Assembly: GCF_963583255.1 (NCBI RefSeq)
Contig: NC_084815.1
Coordinates: 9,967,724 to 10,031,723 of the forward strand
DNA length: 64,000 nt
From: Pyrus communis
Taxonomy: Eukaryota > Streptophyta > Magnoliopsida > Rosales > Rosaceae
Direction of reading: 5' to 3'
The position numbers and the translations under genes are program-made. Position 1 is the first letter of the stretch. Each line of letters begins with the position of its first letter. Below, piece by piece: positions 11,840-22,796 of this stretch. The notes under the pieces are model-generated. The model searched no databases, was not told the origin of the DNA, and worked only from the letters and a program-made list of their open reading frames with translations.

Positions 11840-14003
11840 TGATGCGAAAATTAACTTCACACACAAATTAACCCTCTTTTGACAATTGTAGCATATAAAT
11901 AAGTAGGGATCGTTCTTACACCGGGGATTAGGAGGGATTGCTAAACACTCTAAACTGACTCAAATAAATAAAACTAACCTTTAAAACACTTAAACTCACT
12001 TAAAAAGACTCAAACACGTTCACAAAACTCAAAATAGGCTAAAAACACTCAAAACTGCCTTAAAAACACAATCTGGGCAGTTTTGAGCCTAAACACAAAC
12101 TTGGACGAAAATTGATTCTAACTTGACTCAAAACTCTTAAAAATACAATCTAAAACATATTTGGATCAATTAGACACTCTAAGACAATTGGGGATTTGGT
12201 TTTGGACGAAAATAAACAAAACAAAACAAATATGTAAACTAGGCAGATTTTGACGAAATTGGTGGAATTAAATGGATGGTGAGATGGCTAGGAGGTTTTT
12301 CTCCACACATGGCATATTTGTATACAAAATAATCTCCAGTTGCTTATTCGATGAATTTATGAACCTCAACACCCCAAGTTAATTAGGTACGCTTAAATTA
12401 ACTCTCAGATTTCCCTTAGGTCATTGAATTGAATGGAATTGGTGCATTGCAATCAAATTATTCCTTAAAAGTTTTCTATATGAAAGCGCATAAAAGAAAG
12501 ACAATCAAAGATCATTAGATTCTATGGAAATCATAGGTGTTGACGAGGCATTCGTAACTATGAAAGCGCATGATACTTATGCCAAGAATTCACTTAACAT
12601 AATTGCGACCAACAATCTTAACTACTCATGGATATGAGTTCCCAACGATTAGGTGAAGTTCCCTCATATCCTAGCATCATGTTTATGCATGCAAATCAAG
12701 CGTGCACTCTCAATTCATATACATAAGCAAGTTTTAATTAAAATAGATAAGTAAATTGAATTCATCATTCATGAAATCACAACTGAAAGTAATCAAATCA
12801 TCATGCAAATACAACCATGGTTTCGAATTTCCCCCCTAGCCAAAAGGGGGATTAGTTCCTCATGCTTGCACAACAAAAAGTATTGAATTTAAACATTGAA
12901 ATCATAAGAAAGAATACACCTAATTGCTCAGCGATCCAAGATGAATTCGATGCACAGATTGGCTCCTCTTCCTCCTCCTTGCTGCGGCACAAAGTTTGGG
13001 TGATGGAATTGGTGGTTTTGGGTGGTGTTTTCTTGTTTGGAGGGATGGAGGATGGTTGATTATGGTGGGGAAGGGTGCGGCAGAGATGTATGGATGTGTA
13101 GGGAGGTCTATGGAGGCTTAGAATGGAGAATGGAGGTGCGGCACAAGGGTTTTCTGTCTAGCATAAGGGGTCTACGAATTTGTGGCTGAAAATATGTTTA
13201 TATAGTCCTAGGGTTTATTAGATTAGGGTTTACTTAGCAGATTTGGTGAATTAGGGCCCTAGAATTCGGCCATGGGTTGTCAAATCCACCTAGGAAGAGG
13301 TTTTTGGCCCACATAGTTTTATAAAACGAATTGTATACCCAAATCCACAAGGATTAGGCCTTGGAAATCAGAATCCCAAAGGGATTGGGCCTAGGAAGGT
13401 GCGGTTGATTTAGGGGAGAGGGTTGCTTGGCTTGCAAGGCAAGCCAAAGCCTTCTAGAATGGATTGGGGCGCCACTTTTCTAGGGCTTATAGAAAGAATA
13501 GGTTTTGTGGCAGATTTTGGGCCTTCTAGAATAGGATGCTTCTAGAAATAGGTTCTAGAATTATCCATTTAGGTCCCCATGCAATTAGGATTAAGACATG
13601 ATAAGGTTTGGATAAGATAAGATGAGATAAGGTTTGGATAATGTTTTGGATAATTGGATAATGTTGGATAAGGTTGGATAATGTTTAGATAATGTTTTGG
13701 ATAAGGTTTCCTCTTTTCTTGCACTTTCCTTATCCACTTTGTCCTTAGCTTAGTTCCTTCCTCTTCTTATCACATTTCCACCTTCTTGAAGTCCAAATTC
13801 GTCCATCCATGTTAGCCCACATGCAAGCTCACCACCTAGTGTCCAAAATAGCTCCAAAATGCACCAAAATGCACTTTCTTGATACTTTAACCCATAGGAC
13901 CTACAAACACACGAAATTGAGTTGTAATACGACATTAACTAAGAAATAATAGCACGAATGCACAAGAATAAGCTAGTTAAGTCGCCTAAATATGCTCCTA
14001 TCA
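11840..14003 (-). repeat. Solo LTR of family B, reversed, with TSD GGTAC
   Basis: Starts TGATGCGAAAA and ends TGCTCCTATCA on the + strand, the two termini of a B LTR read backwards, and is flanked by GGTAC on both sides. It contains the perfect stem CTCAAAACTGCC/GGCAGTTTTGAG (12048-12059 with 12076-12087) and the C-rich/G-rich hairpin near 12831-12851. Its U3 is unusual: instead of CATGCA arrays it has GGATAA-type repeats (about 13594-13712). A probable TATA box (TATATAAA on minus) is at 13197-13204. It arose by LTR-LTR recombination of a full insertion. Confidence 0.93.
13594..13712. repeat. GGATAA-type tandem repeat in solo LTR U3
   Basis: Degenerate direct repeats of GGATAATGTT and GGATAAGGTT, about ten GATAA cores in 120 bp, upstream of the probable LTR TATA box. 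GATAA/I-box cores are known binding sites for plant GATA and MYB-like factors; function here is inference. Confidence 0.7.
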
Positions 14004-14008
14004 GGTAC
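14004..14008. repeat. Target-site duplication GGTAC (right)
   Basis: Second copy of the TSD. The B1 3' non-coding sequence resumes directly with CTTCCAACACAATG. Confidence 0.93.
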
Positions 14009-15453
14009 CTTCCAACACAATGATGAGGATTTGGTTTTAAATTACATGACTATTATAGAATGTTGTAAACATGGCTGGAAGATGATTTATGCTTTGGTTT
14101 ATGCTTGGTTATGGTTATAGCTTATGAATTCACATGTAATTACAAAGAGAAAATCTGTTTTTTTTTGTAACATGCTTGAACGAAGGAACTTAAACTTAAG
14201 CTACATCCTTGTGAGACTTGAGCCTATAACGTTATTTGGAGAGTATAAATCTGTGATTTCTTGTTTTCTAAAGTCGTTGCATGATCTCATCATTCTTTGC
14301 TTGGTTGCTACTTGGAATGCATTTCATTATAGTTCCAAATACTAGAACTCATGCCCAATTCATTCAAAGCAGGATATTGATTGCATAACATACAATAAGA
14401 TGAAGTTGTTAGTCAAGCCAAAGCCAAAAAACCTATCCCTTTTCACATGTATTGTAGGATTACCCCTTTTGAGCCTTTTCAAGCTTATTTTCTTTGTTAA
14501 ACCACATTATCCTCACCTAGCTTAGATTAGGACTTTCCATACCCTTGTTCTTAAAGGATAGTGAAGCATGACTTAGAATGAACTCCTTTTGATCAATATA
14601 TTGCAGAAAACGAGTGTGGGGGAAGATAATAGGGCACGGCAAAGAAGAAAATAAAAGAAAAAAAAAAGTGGTGAAAAGAAAGAAAAAGAGTTGAAAAAGA
14701 AGTAAGAATGATCTCACAAGTGTTGGTTATTGAAGGAAGGGTCCAAAAGAGTGAATTTGACCCTAATTGTGCATGAATCTTCCCTTGTGTTTAAAAGTTG
14801 ATTTCTGCCATTAAAAGTGAGTTTAAGTGTCAATCTCATTACTTTGCTTCCTATTGCTTTAAGAACCTTTGTTTGTCCTTTGTTTTTCCTTGTTAGCCAT
14901 TACCCTTAGCCCCGTTACAACCCTCAACTTCTATCTTGATGTTATGTATTCAATATGTGGAGTTTGAATTTGGTATGAGCATATGGAATCACTGGTTCTC
15001 GTTCTAAGTAGTAGCATTCCATTCATGAGATCATATTCATGTCATTGTCGTAAATCCAGAAAATGCTTTCTTTGATATAACATATGTGAGTGTTAGAATT
15101 CATATTTACATCAATCTTCTCACATATACCTAGTGTAGGGTGTGAAGTTAGAAAATCTGTGTGAAAATAGAGTGCATTCTAGTAAGGAATTGAGGAAATT
15201 CTCTAAGGCATGTTACTACATTCCAAATGTGTTTTAATTGATTAAATGCGAACTAGTGAATGGTAACTTGATTAAGTGTTTGTTGAAGTGTAAAGAAAGC
15301 TAAATGTTGTGGGAATGATGTTCTATATTGTGTCATGTTCGTTTGAAATCCCTGAGATACATGTTGGAAGGTTTAGATTGTGTTTTGTTTTGTTTTTGGT
15401 TTCTTTTGTTTTGTTTTGCTCGAGGACTAGCAAAAGCTAAGTGTGGGGGAATT
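14009..15453 (+). other. B1 3' non-coding region, distal part, with PPT
   Basis: Homologous to 39865-41368, 47390-48878 and 57243-58720. It contains the second tract GAGTGTGGGGG (14612-14622), an A-rich stretch (about 14640-14700), a pre-PPT hairpin TTTTGCT/AGCAAAA (15414-15435) and the PPT CTAAGTGTGGGGGAATT (15437-15453) abutting the 3' LTR. The 73-residue ORF at 14124 and its neighbours have no support. Confidence 0.85.
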
Positions 15454-15917
15454 TGATAGGAGCATATTTAGGCGACTTACTTAGCTTGTTTTCGTGCATT
15501 TATATTGTTAATTCATAGTTGTTTTAGTTGTTTAAGCCATTTTCGTGTGTTTTTAGGTTCATATGGCTAAGGAAGCAAAAAGATGCATTTTGGAGCATTT
15601 TGGAGCAAAATTGGACTTGGAATGGATAGCTTATGTTTGGAGCAAAAGGAAGGGCTTTGTGACCTGATTTGCAAGCTGTGAAAACAAGAAAAAAAACGCT
15701 CAAAACACATGCCATATGTGGAAATACCATTTACATCAGATTTGAGCCATTTAACTTACCTTAAATACTTACCTTGTTTGTCATCCTCTCAGCCATATTT
15801 TAAAGTAATGAAAACCTGATTTGGAGGTGGAAAATGAGGAAACAAAGTTCAAAACAAATGCCATTCTCTTTGAATCAGATTCTAGCCTTTTATACACACT
15901 TCATTCCAGCCACTCCA

Positions 15918-16451
15918 CATGCATTTCCAACCCACATGCACCTTTAATCATTCAACCATGCAGCCACACATTCACCCACATGCATTTCCACCCACATGCT
16001 CTCCCAATTCATCATTGCAGCCACATATCCATCCCACTTCATCATTTCAGTCACCAAAACACCCACATGCATTCCTAATCACCCTTCCACACAACTTGCC
16101 TTCATTCATTCAGAAAATACATCCCTTGCCGTGGCTTTCCACCATTCCACACCATCATTTCAGAACATGCACTTCCCCCTTTCTTTAATCCATTGCAGCC
16201 ACATGCACTCCCATTCTTTAATCCAATTCAGCCACTTAATCATTCAAATTCCCACTCCAGATTTTCAGCCATCCCAATTCATCATTGCACATCAACATAT
16301 TTCAGCACACTCCACATGCATTTCCACAATCACATTCACTTCATCATTGCACCACAAATCAGCCACACATTCACCCACATGCACCTTTTCATTTCTGTCA
16401 AAGCACATGCACTCCCACCCTTTAATCACATGCACAAATCAGCCACATGCA
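15918..16451 (+). promoter_or_regulatory. RY-motif (CATGCA) array in LTR U3
   Basis: I count about 12 CATGCA hexamers in roughly 535 bp, mostly as CCACATGCA, directly upstream of the LTR TATA box. CATGCA is the RY element bound by plant B3-domain factors (ABI3/FUS3/LEC2 activators, VAL repressors). That these sites act here is inference. Confidence 0.75.
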
Positions 16452-16513
16452 TCTCCCATCACCATTTCAGATTTCCACCAAGTTCCTAGCTGTCATGTTC
16501 CCCCCATTTCACC

Positions 16514-16521
16514 TATAAATA
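16514..16521 (+). promoter_or_regulatory. LTR TATA box (B1 3' LTR)
   Basis: TATAAATA, preceded by the conserved block AGCTGTCATGTTCCCCCC. The same block and TATA box recur in B2, B6 and B7. Confidence 0.8.
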
Positions 16522-17914
16522 AGCATCCATTGCATTCATTCTCATTCACTTTTCCATATTCAGAAAACCATCTCATATACACATCCATTCACGCCAGAAA
16601 TTCATGCTCTCTCTCTAACACAGCCATACTTCACCATTCTTCATATTTTCTGCCCAAAAACACTCCTTGCCTTCCCCTACATCCATCCCTACCCTAAACA
16701 CATCATTCTACATCATCCATAACCCCCAAAACTCACCAAAACCCCTTGTGCTGCAGCAACTAAAGGAGAAGAGGCCTAAACGTTCATACAATTCAAGATT
16801 GAGTTGTTGGGATTTTTAGGTGTTCTTCGTTCTTGTTTTCAATGTTTACCTTGTTATTACTATCTAAGTTTGTTGTAATCATGAGTGGCTAAACCCCTAA
16901 TTAGTTAGGGGAAAATTTGAAGCCATGAACATGTTTGAAATATGAATTGATTTCTTCCAATTGTGATTTGTTAAGTTATGATTGCAATTCAATTATCATG
17001 TTTATTAAAAACTTGTTTTTGTATGTTGATTAGGGATGCATACTTAGTCTTCATGCATAAACTCGATGCTAGTTTATAAACGAGTTTCACCTAATCGTCA
17101 CAAGTTTATAAACATGAGTAGTGAAGGTTGTTAGTCACAACCGCGTTAATTGAATTCTTGGCAAGAGTATCATGCATTCATAGTTACAATTGCCTCGTCA
17201 ACACTTATAATTCTCATAGAGCATAATGATCTCTCATTGTATCTCTTCTATGCATTCATGTTGAGAACCATTGGAGAATGATTTGAATTGTCGCATGCAT
17301 CATCCAATTCAATAACATAAGGAAAATTTGAGAGTTAATTAGTGCATCACGGTTAACTTGGGGTGTTGAGCATCATAGATAATGAAAAGCAATTGGAGAA
17401 TCGATTCATATATAAATGTGTCATGTGTGGAGAATGGACCTCTAACTAATCCATCCATCATCTTGTTTCTCAAATCCGTTTATACAATCTGCCTAGTTTA
17501 TTAACTTGTTTTATTTAATTTAATTTCGTCAAAACCTTAATCCCCCTTTACTTTAGTGTCCAACTTAGTTAGAAAGTGTCTTAGTTTGTGTTTTTAAGTG
17601 TTTTGATTCAATTTGTTACACAAATTCGTCCAAATTCACCAAAGTGTCCAAAACTGCCCAGAAAGTGTTTTTAAGGCAGTTTTGAGTGTTTTGGGTGATG
17701 TTTGAGTCTTTTGGTTTGTTTTAGTGTTTTAAAGTTTAGTTTTGCATTCTTTGAGTCTAGTAAGTGTTTTATATTGTGTTCTTACGTTTTTGAGTCAATT
17801 TCACATTGATTAGCATCCCTAGTTAATCCCCGGTCTAGAACGATCCCTATTTGCTCATTTACTACAATTGTCATCCATAGGGTTTAATTTGTGTGTTTAA
17901 CTATTTTCGCATCA

Positions 17915-19718
17915 TCTAACACCAGGTTCCCTCACTACATGGGATGCCGTGGCTAAAAAGTTCTTGGAGAAGTTCTTTTCCACTCAAAAGACAGCCACAT
18001 TAAGGGGACAAATCTTCAACTTCAAACAAGATGATGGAGAACCTTTCAATGAGTGTTGGGAGCGTTTTAAAGGCCTCTTGATACAATGTCCACACCATGG
18101 GTTACCTTTTCACTTACAAATGCAATTTTTCTATGATGGACTAACCCAAACATGTCAATCAACTGTTGATAATGCAGCAGGTGGAGCATTGAAGAAAAAG
18201 AATGCTCAAGAGTCATATAACATTTATGAGATGTTGGGGTCTAATGCTGGAGTCTATGAAACAAGTTTTAATCATGAGCTTTTGTTGCAGGTAGCTAACC
18301 TAGAAAGGAAGCTTGAATCCGTGCTCAACATGGTGCCAAAAGCAAATGAAGTGTGTGCCATTTGCAACTTACCAAACCACCCTACTCATCAATGTCCATC
18401 TAGGGAGGCTTACCCCGAGTATGTTCAAGAGCAAGTGAACCTAATGAATTCTTACAATCAAAGACCAAGGAATGATATGTATTCCAATACATATAACCCG
18501 AGTTGGAGAGATCATCCCAACCTTTCATGGAAGAACAACAATCAATTCCAAAATTTCCAACCAAAACCTGCCACTACCCTTGAGGATACGGTTAAGTTGT
18601 TAGCCCAAAACACTTTGCAATTCCAACATTCCACAAATAGCACTCTCCAACAACATTCAGCAGCCCTAACCAAAATGGAGACACAATTGGGGCAGATTGC
18701 AGATGCCTTGAACCAAAGAGAGGTTGGGAAGTTTCCAAGCCAACCCGTGATACTCCAAAGGAACCAAGAGCAAGCCAAAGCAATCACTACACTTAGAAGT
18801 GGTAAGGTTATTGATAATAGAGTTGGCAATGAAGTTACTAATGAATATGATCATGTGAATGCAGGTGTTACTCAAGGAGACAATGAGAAACCAAATGAGG
18901 AACCAAGCCATGCTACTTCCTCATTTGAAGCACCAAATCTTCACAAGGCCGAGAAACCATACACTCCACCAATACCATTCCCTGGAAGACTTGCCAAGAG
19001 CAAGCAGGATAAGTCATTTAAGGAGATTTTTGATATACTAAGCAAAGTGAATGTTAACTTACCTTTGCTTGATGTCATTAGGAACATGCCGGCATATGGG
19101 AAGTTCTTCAAGGAGTTAAACAGCTACAAAAGGAAGTATGGACCACATGAGAAGGTTGTGGTGTCTGAGAATGTGAGTGCAGTTTTGCAAAGAAAACTTT
19201 CACAAAAGCTCAAGGATCCAGGAAGTTTCTCTATCAACATCACTATAGGGGACAAGAAAGTAGAGAAGGCAATGCTTGATTTGGGTGCTAACATCAACTT
19301 AATGCCTTATTCAGTGTACCTTCAACTAGGTTTGGGAGATTTGAAAGCCACCACCATTTCATTACAACTTGCAGACAGATCCGTGAAATATCCAAGAGGT
19401 ATAGTAGAAGATATTCTAGTCCAAGTTGATAAACTAATCTTGCCTGCAGATTTTGTAGTATTGGACATGGAAGAAGCTCCTATACATGATCGTGAGTTGC
19501 CAATATTGCTTGGGAGACCTTTCATGGCCACGGCCAAGACCATCATTGATGTGCAAAATGGACTCCTCACTATGACAGTGTTAGGAGAGACAGTTCAATT
19601 CAAAGTGTTTGAATCTCTTTCTCATCCTTCTTCATCTCTTGATTGTTATGCCATTGATGTGCTTGATTCACTTGTATTCTCTAAATTCTTACAGGCACAA
19701 GCGAATGAACCATTGTAG
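17915..19718 (+). pseudogene. C1 gag-protease, 5' end cut by B1, ends at an in-frame stop
   Basis: The frame is open from the B1 junction (first residues LTPGSLTTWDAV, typical of the middle of an Athila capsid) to a TAG at 19716-19718. Counting from the GTG at 17949, a CCHC knuckle lies at C136-C139-H144-C149 with CX2CX4HX4C spacing, followed by a Q/N-rich spacer, a LRSGK-type motif, and an aspartic protease with D444 in LDLGAN and an ILLGRPFM flap-side motif. The next codons continue in the same frame into pol, so the TAG is most simply a nonsense mutation in one gag-pol ORF (for example CAG to TAG), though translational readthrough cannot be excluded. There is no start codon in the window because the N-terminus is separated by B1. 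Confidence 0.9.
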
Positions 19719-22700
19719 ACTGTTTTGAGTCAATCTCAAGATGAGTTTGATGAGGAAGATGCACTCATGGAAGAAGTAGCTGCTTTGGAAGCATTAGCAT
19801 TGTATCCTTTGAATGTTTCACCTCTTTTAGAGCCTTTAGAATCATCAATGTCACATCTAACTCCTTCCACTGTTAAGGCACCAAAACTTGAACTTAAACC
19901 ACTTCCACCACATCTAAAATATGCATATCTAGCTGAATTTGAAACTCTTCCAATTATCATAGCTTCGGATCTCACCCCAAATGAAGAAGATAAACTAATT
20001 AGGGTGTTAAAAGAGTTCAAATCAGTTTTTGGTTGGTCTATTGCAGATATCAAGGGAATAAGCCCTACCATGTGCATGCATAGGATTCTTTTGGAGGAAG
20101 GGGCAAAGTCAACCCGTGAGCCACAAAGAAGACTTAATCCACACATGAAGGAGGTTGTTAGGAATGAGGTGTTGAAATTGTTAGATGTGGGGATCATATA
20201 TCCCATTTCTGATAGCAAATGGGTGAGTGCTATTCAAGTGGTACCTAAGAAGGTGGGAATCACAGTAATGAGGAATGAAAACAATGAGCTTGTGCCCACA
20301 AAGCCCACGGCCAGTTGGCGTGTTTGCACCGATTACAGGAAGTTGAACTCTAGCACTAGAAAAGATTACTTTCCTATGCCTTTCATAGATCAAATGCTTG
20401 AGAGATTGGCGGGTTACTCACATTATTGTTTTCTGGATGGTTACTCAGGTTACAATCAAATTGCAATCGCTCCGGAGGATCAAGAGAAAACAACCTTTAC
20501 TTGCCCCTTTGGCACATTTGCATACCGAAGAATGCCTTTTGGACTTTGCAATGCTCCAGCAACATTCCAAAGATGCATGTTGGCCATCTTTTCTGACATG
20601 GTAGAAAGATTCATTGAGGTATTTATGGATGACTTCTCAGTGTTTGGTTCCTCTTTTGATGAATGTCTTAACCATCTCTCTTTAGTACTTCAAAGATGTC
20701 AAGAAACAAATTTGGTTCTCAATTGGGAAAAGTGCCAATTTATGGTGAAACAAGGAATTGTGTTGGGACATGTAATCTCTAGCAAAGGAATGGAGGTGGA
20801 TAAAGCCAAAATTGACGTCATCACTAATATGGTAGCCCCCACCACTGTGAAAGGAGTAAGAAGTTTTTTGGGCCATGCGGGTTTTTATCGTCGTTTCATT
20901 AAGAACTTTTCAATGATCACTCGTCCATTATGCAATCTGTTAGCTAAAGATGTTGTATTTCATTTTGATAAGGCTTGTATGGATGCATTCAATACCTTGA
21001 AATATGAACTAACCTCGGCCCCTATTATTATGGCACCAGATTGGTCATTACCTTTTGAATTAATGTGTGATGCCTCTAACTATGCTATTGGTGCAGTTTT
21101 AGGGCAAAGGGTGAACAAGCGTTCACATGTGATCTATTATGCAAGCAGGACTCTGCATGATGCCCAACTTAACTATTCCACAACTGAGAAGGAGTTGCTT
21201 GCTGTTGTTTTTGCCTTAGAAAAGTTTAGGTCATATCTTGTGGGATCTAAAGTTATTGTGTTTTCTGATCATGCAGCCCTTAGGTACTTGATGACAAAGA
21301 AGGATGCTAAACCACGCTTGATTAGATGGATACTCTTACTACAAGAGTTTGACTTGGAAATTCGAGATAAGAAGGGCAGTGATAATGTTGTGGCTGACCA
21401 TTTGTCCAGGCTTAATGAAAACCATGGAGTTGGAAAACCTTTGCCCCTAAATGAATCATTTCCAGATGAACAACTCCTTGTTGTTCAAGAACAAGAACCA
21501 TGGTATGCGGATTTTGTTAATTATCTTGCTTGTGGTATAATGAGAAATGACCTTTCTTTTCAGGAAAGAAAGAAGTTCCTTGCCATGGTAAAGCACTACG
21601 TTTGGGATGAACCATATTTGTTTAAATATTGCCCTGATCAAATCATTAGGAGATGTGTCCTAGAGAGTGAGCAACAAAGCATCCTAACATTTAGCCACAC
21701 ATTGGCATGTGGAGGCCATTTTGGTGCCAAAAAGACATCTCTAAAGGTTTTACAATCTGGTTTCTTTTGGCCTACTTTATTCAAAGATGCTTTTGATTTT
21801 TGCTCTAAGTGTGATAGGTGCCAGAAAATGGGGAACATTAGCCGAAGAAATGAGATGCCATTGAACAACATTTTGGTGGTGGAACTCTTTGATGTTTGGG
21901 GAATCGATTTCATGGGACCATTTCCATCCTCTTTTGGCTACTTATACATATTAATGGCAGTGGATTACGTATCCAAATGGGTTGAAGCCATTGCTACAAG
22001 AACTAATGATCATAAGGTTGTGTTGAATTTTCTTAAAGATGTGATTTTTTGTAGGTTTGGAACCCCAAGAGCTATTATTAGTGGTGGTGGCAGCCATTTC
22101 TGCAACAAACCCTTTGAATCCTTGATGAAGAAGTACAACATCAACCACAAAGTGGCAACCCCGTACCATCCTCAAACCTCAGGACAAGTGGAGATTAGCA
22201 ATAGGGAGATCAAGAACATTTTGATGAAGACTGTGAGCCCTACAAGGAAGGATTGGTCATTGAGGTTAAATGATGCACTATGGGCATATAGAACAGCATA
22301 CAAGACCCCCATTGGCATGAGTCCTTATCGCCTTGTGTTTGGGAAAGCTTGTCACTTGCCAATGGAGCTTGAACACCGTGCATATTAGGCCATCAAGAAG
22401 TTCAACTTTGATTACAAGGATGCTGGAATAGCAAGGAAGCTCCAACTTAATGAGTTAGAAGAGCTTAGAAATGAGGCATATGAGAATGCCAAAATCTACA
22501 AGGAACGGACTAAGCTCTATCATGACAAGGCCATCCTAAGGAAGGAGTTTCACCAAGGTATGAAAGTACTTTTGTATGACTCACGTTTGAGACTTTTTCC
22601 AGGAAAACTGAAGTCTAGGTGGGTGGGACCATTCAAAGTGCTGCAAACATTTCCCCATGGAGCTGTGGAGATAGAGAACATGAAGAATGGCACTTCTTTT

Positions 22701-22796
22701 AAAGTCAACGAGCAGCGATTGAAACCATACTTGGATAAAGTGGAGGAAGAGCAAGTGTATCAAGTCGTAGATGTTCTTGAATTTACAACACCATGA
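19719..22796 (+). pseudogene. C1 pol: RT, RNase H, integrase, with a stop and a lost catalytic Asp
   Basis: Same frame as gag. A linker [13 protein letters not shown] leads to the [16 protein letters not shown] motif that opens Athila pol. RT follows with FMDD at 20622-20633, RNase H ([34 protein letters not shown]) and integrase (HHCC about 21690-21830, GIDFMGPFP core). Two inactivating changes are visible. The second catalytic position reads GGT (Gly) at 22083-22085, where C2 has Asp in [12 protein letters not shown] at 22386-22388 replaces the Trp that C2 has after EHRAY. The frame continues to the natural stop at 22794-22796, so the lesions are recent point changes in an otherwise well-kept pol. 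No env-like ORF follows. Confidence 0.93.

Larger units (their letters stand above)
9908..17914 (+). mobile_element. B1: pol-bearing Athila-like element (5' part outside window)
   Basis: The order is RNase H end and integrase (9908-11368), 3' non-coding region interrupted by a solo LTR, PPT, and 3' LTR (15454-17914). The 5' half is separated by the reversed B LTR at 9907 and lies left of the window. The 3' LTR is directly followed by the interior of the C1 gag, so B1 inserted into C1 (expected TSD TCTAA, 17915-17919). Its 3' non-coding region matches that of B2-B5, making it the closest pol-bearing relative of the derived elements. Confidence 0.85.
15454..17914 (+). repeat. 3' LTR of B1
   Basis: Runs TGATAGGAGCATATTTAGG...TTCGCATCA. 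From 5' to 3': RY (CATGCA) array at 15918-16451, TATA box 16514-16521, a single copy of the 46-nt hairpin (16775-16820; most other copies have two), a weak C/G hairpin near 16894, and the inverted repeat at 17647-17686 with one mismatch. Long ORFs across 15821-16697 are repeat artefacts. Confidence 0.93.

Noticed and set aside
15821..16697. Overlapping ORFs up to 233 residues, rich in His, Ser and Pro, in the B1 LTR (similar ones at 24789, 41843, 62838-63579)
   Set aside because: They are translations of CACATGCA-type repeats in U3, in several frames at once, not conserved between LTR copies and lying upstream of the LTR TATA box.
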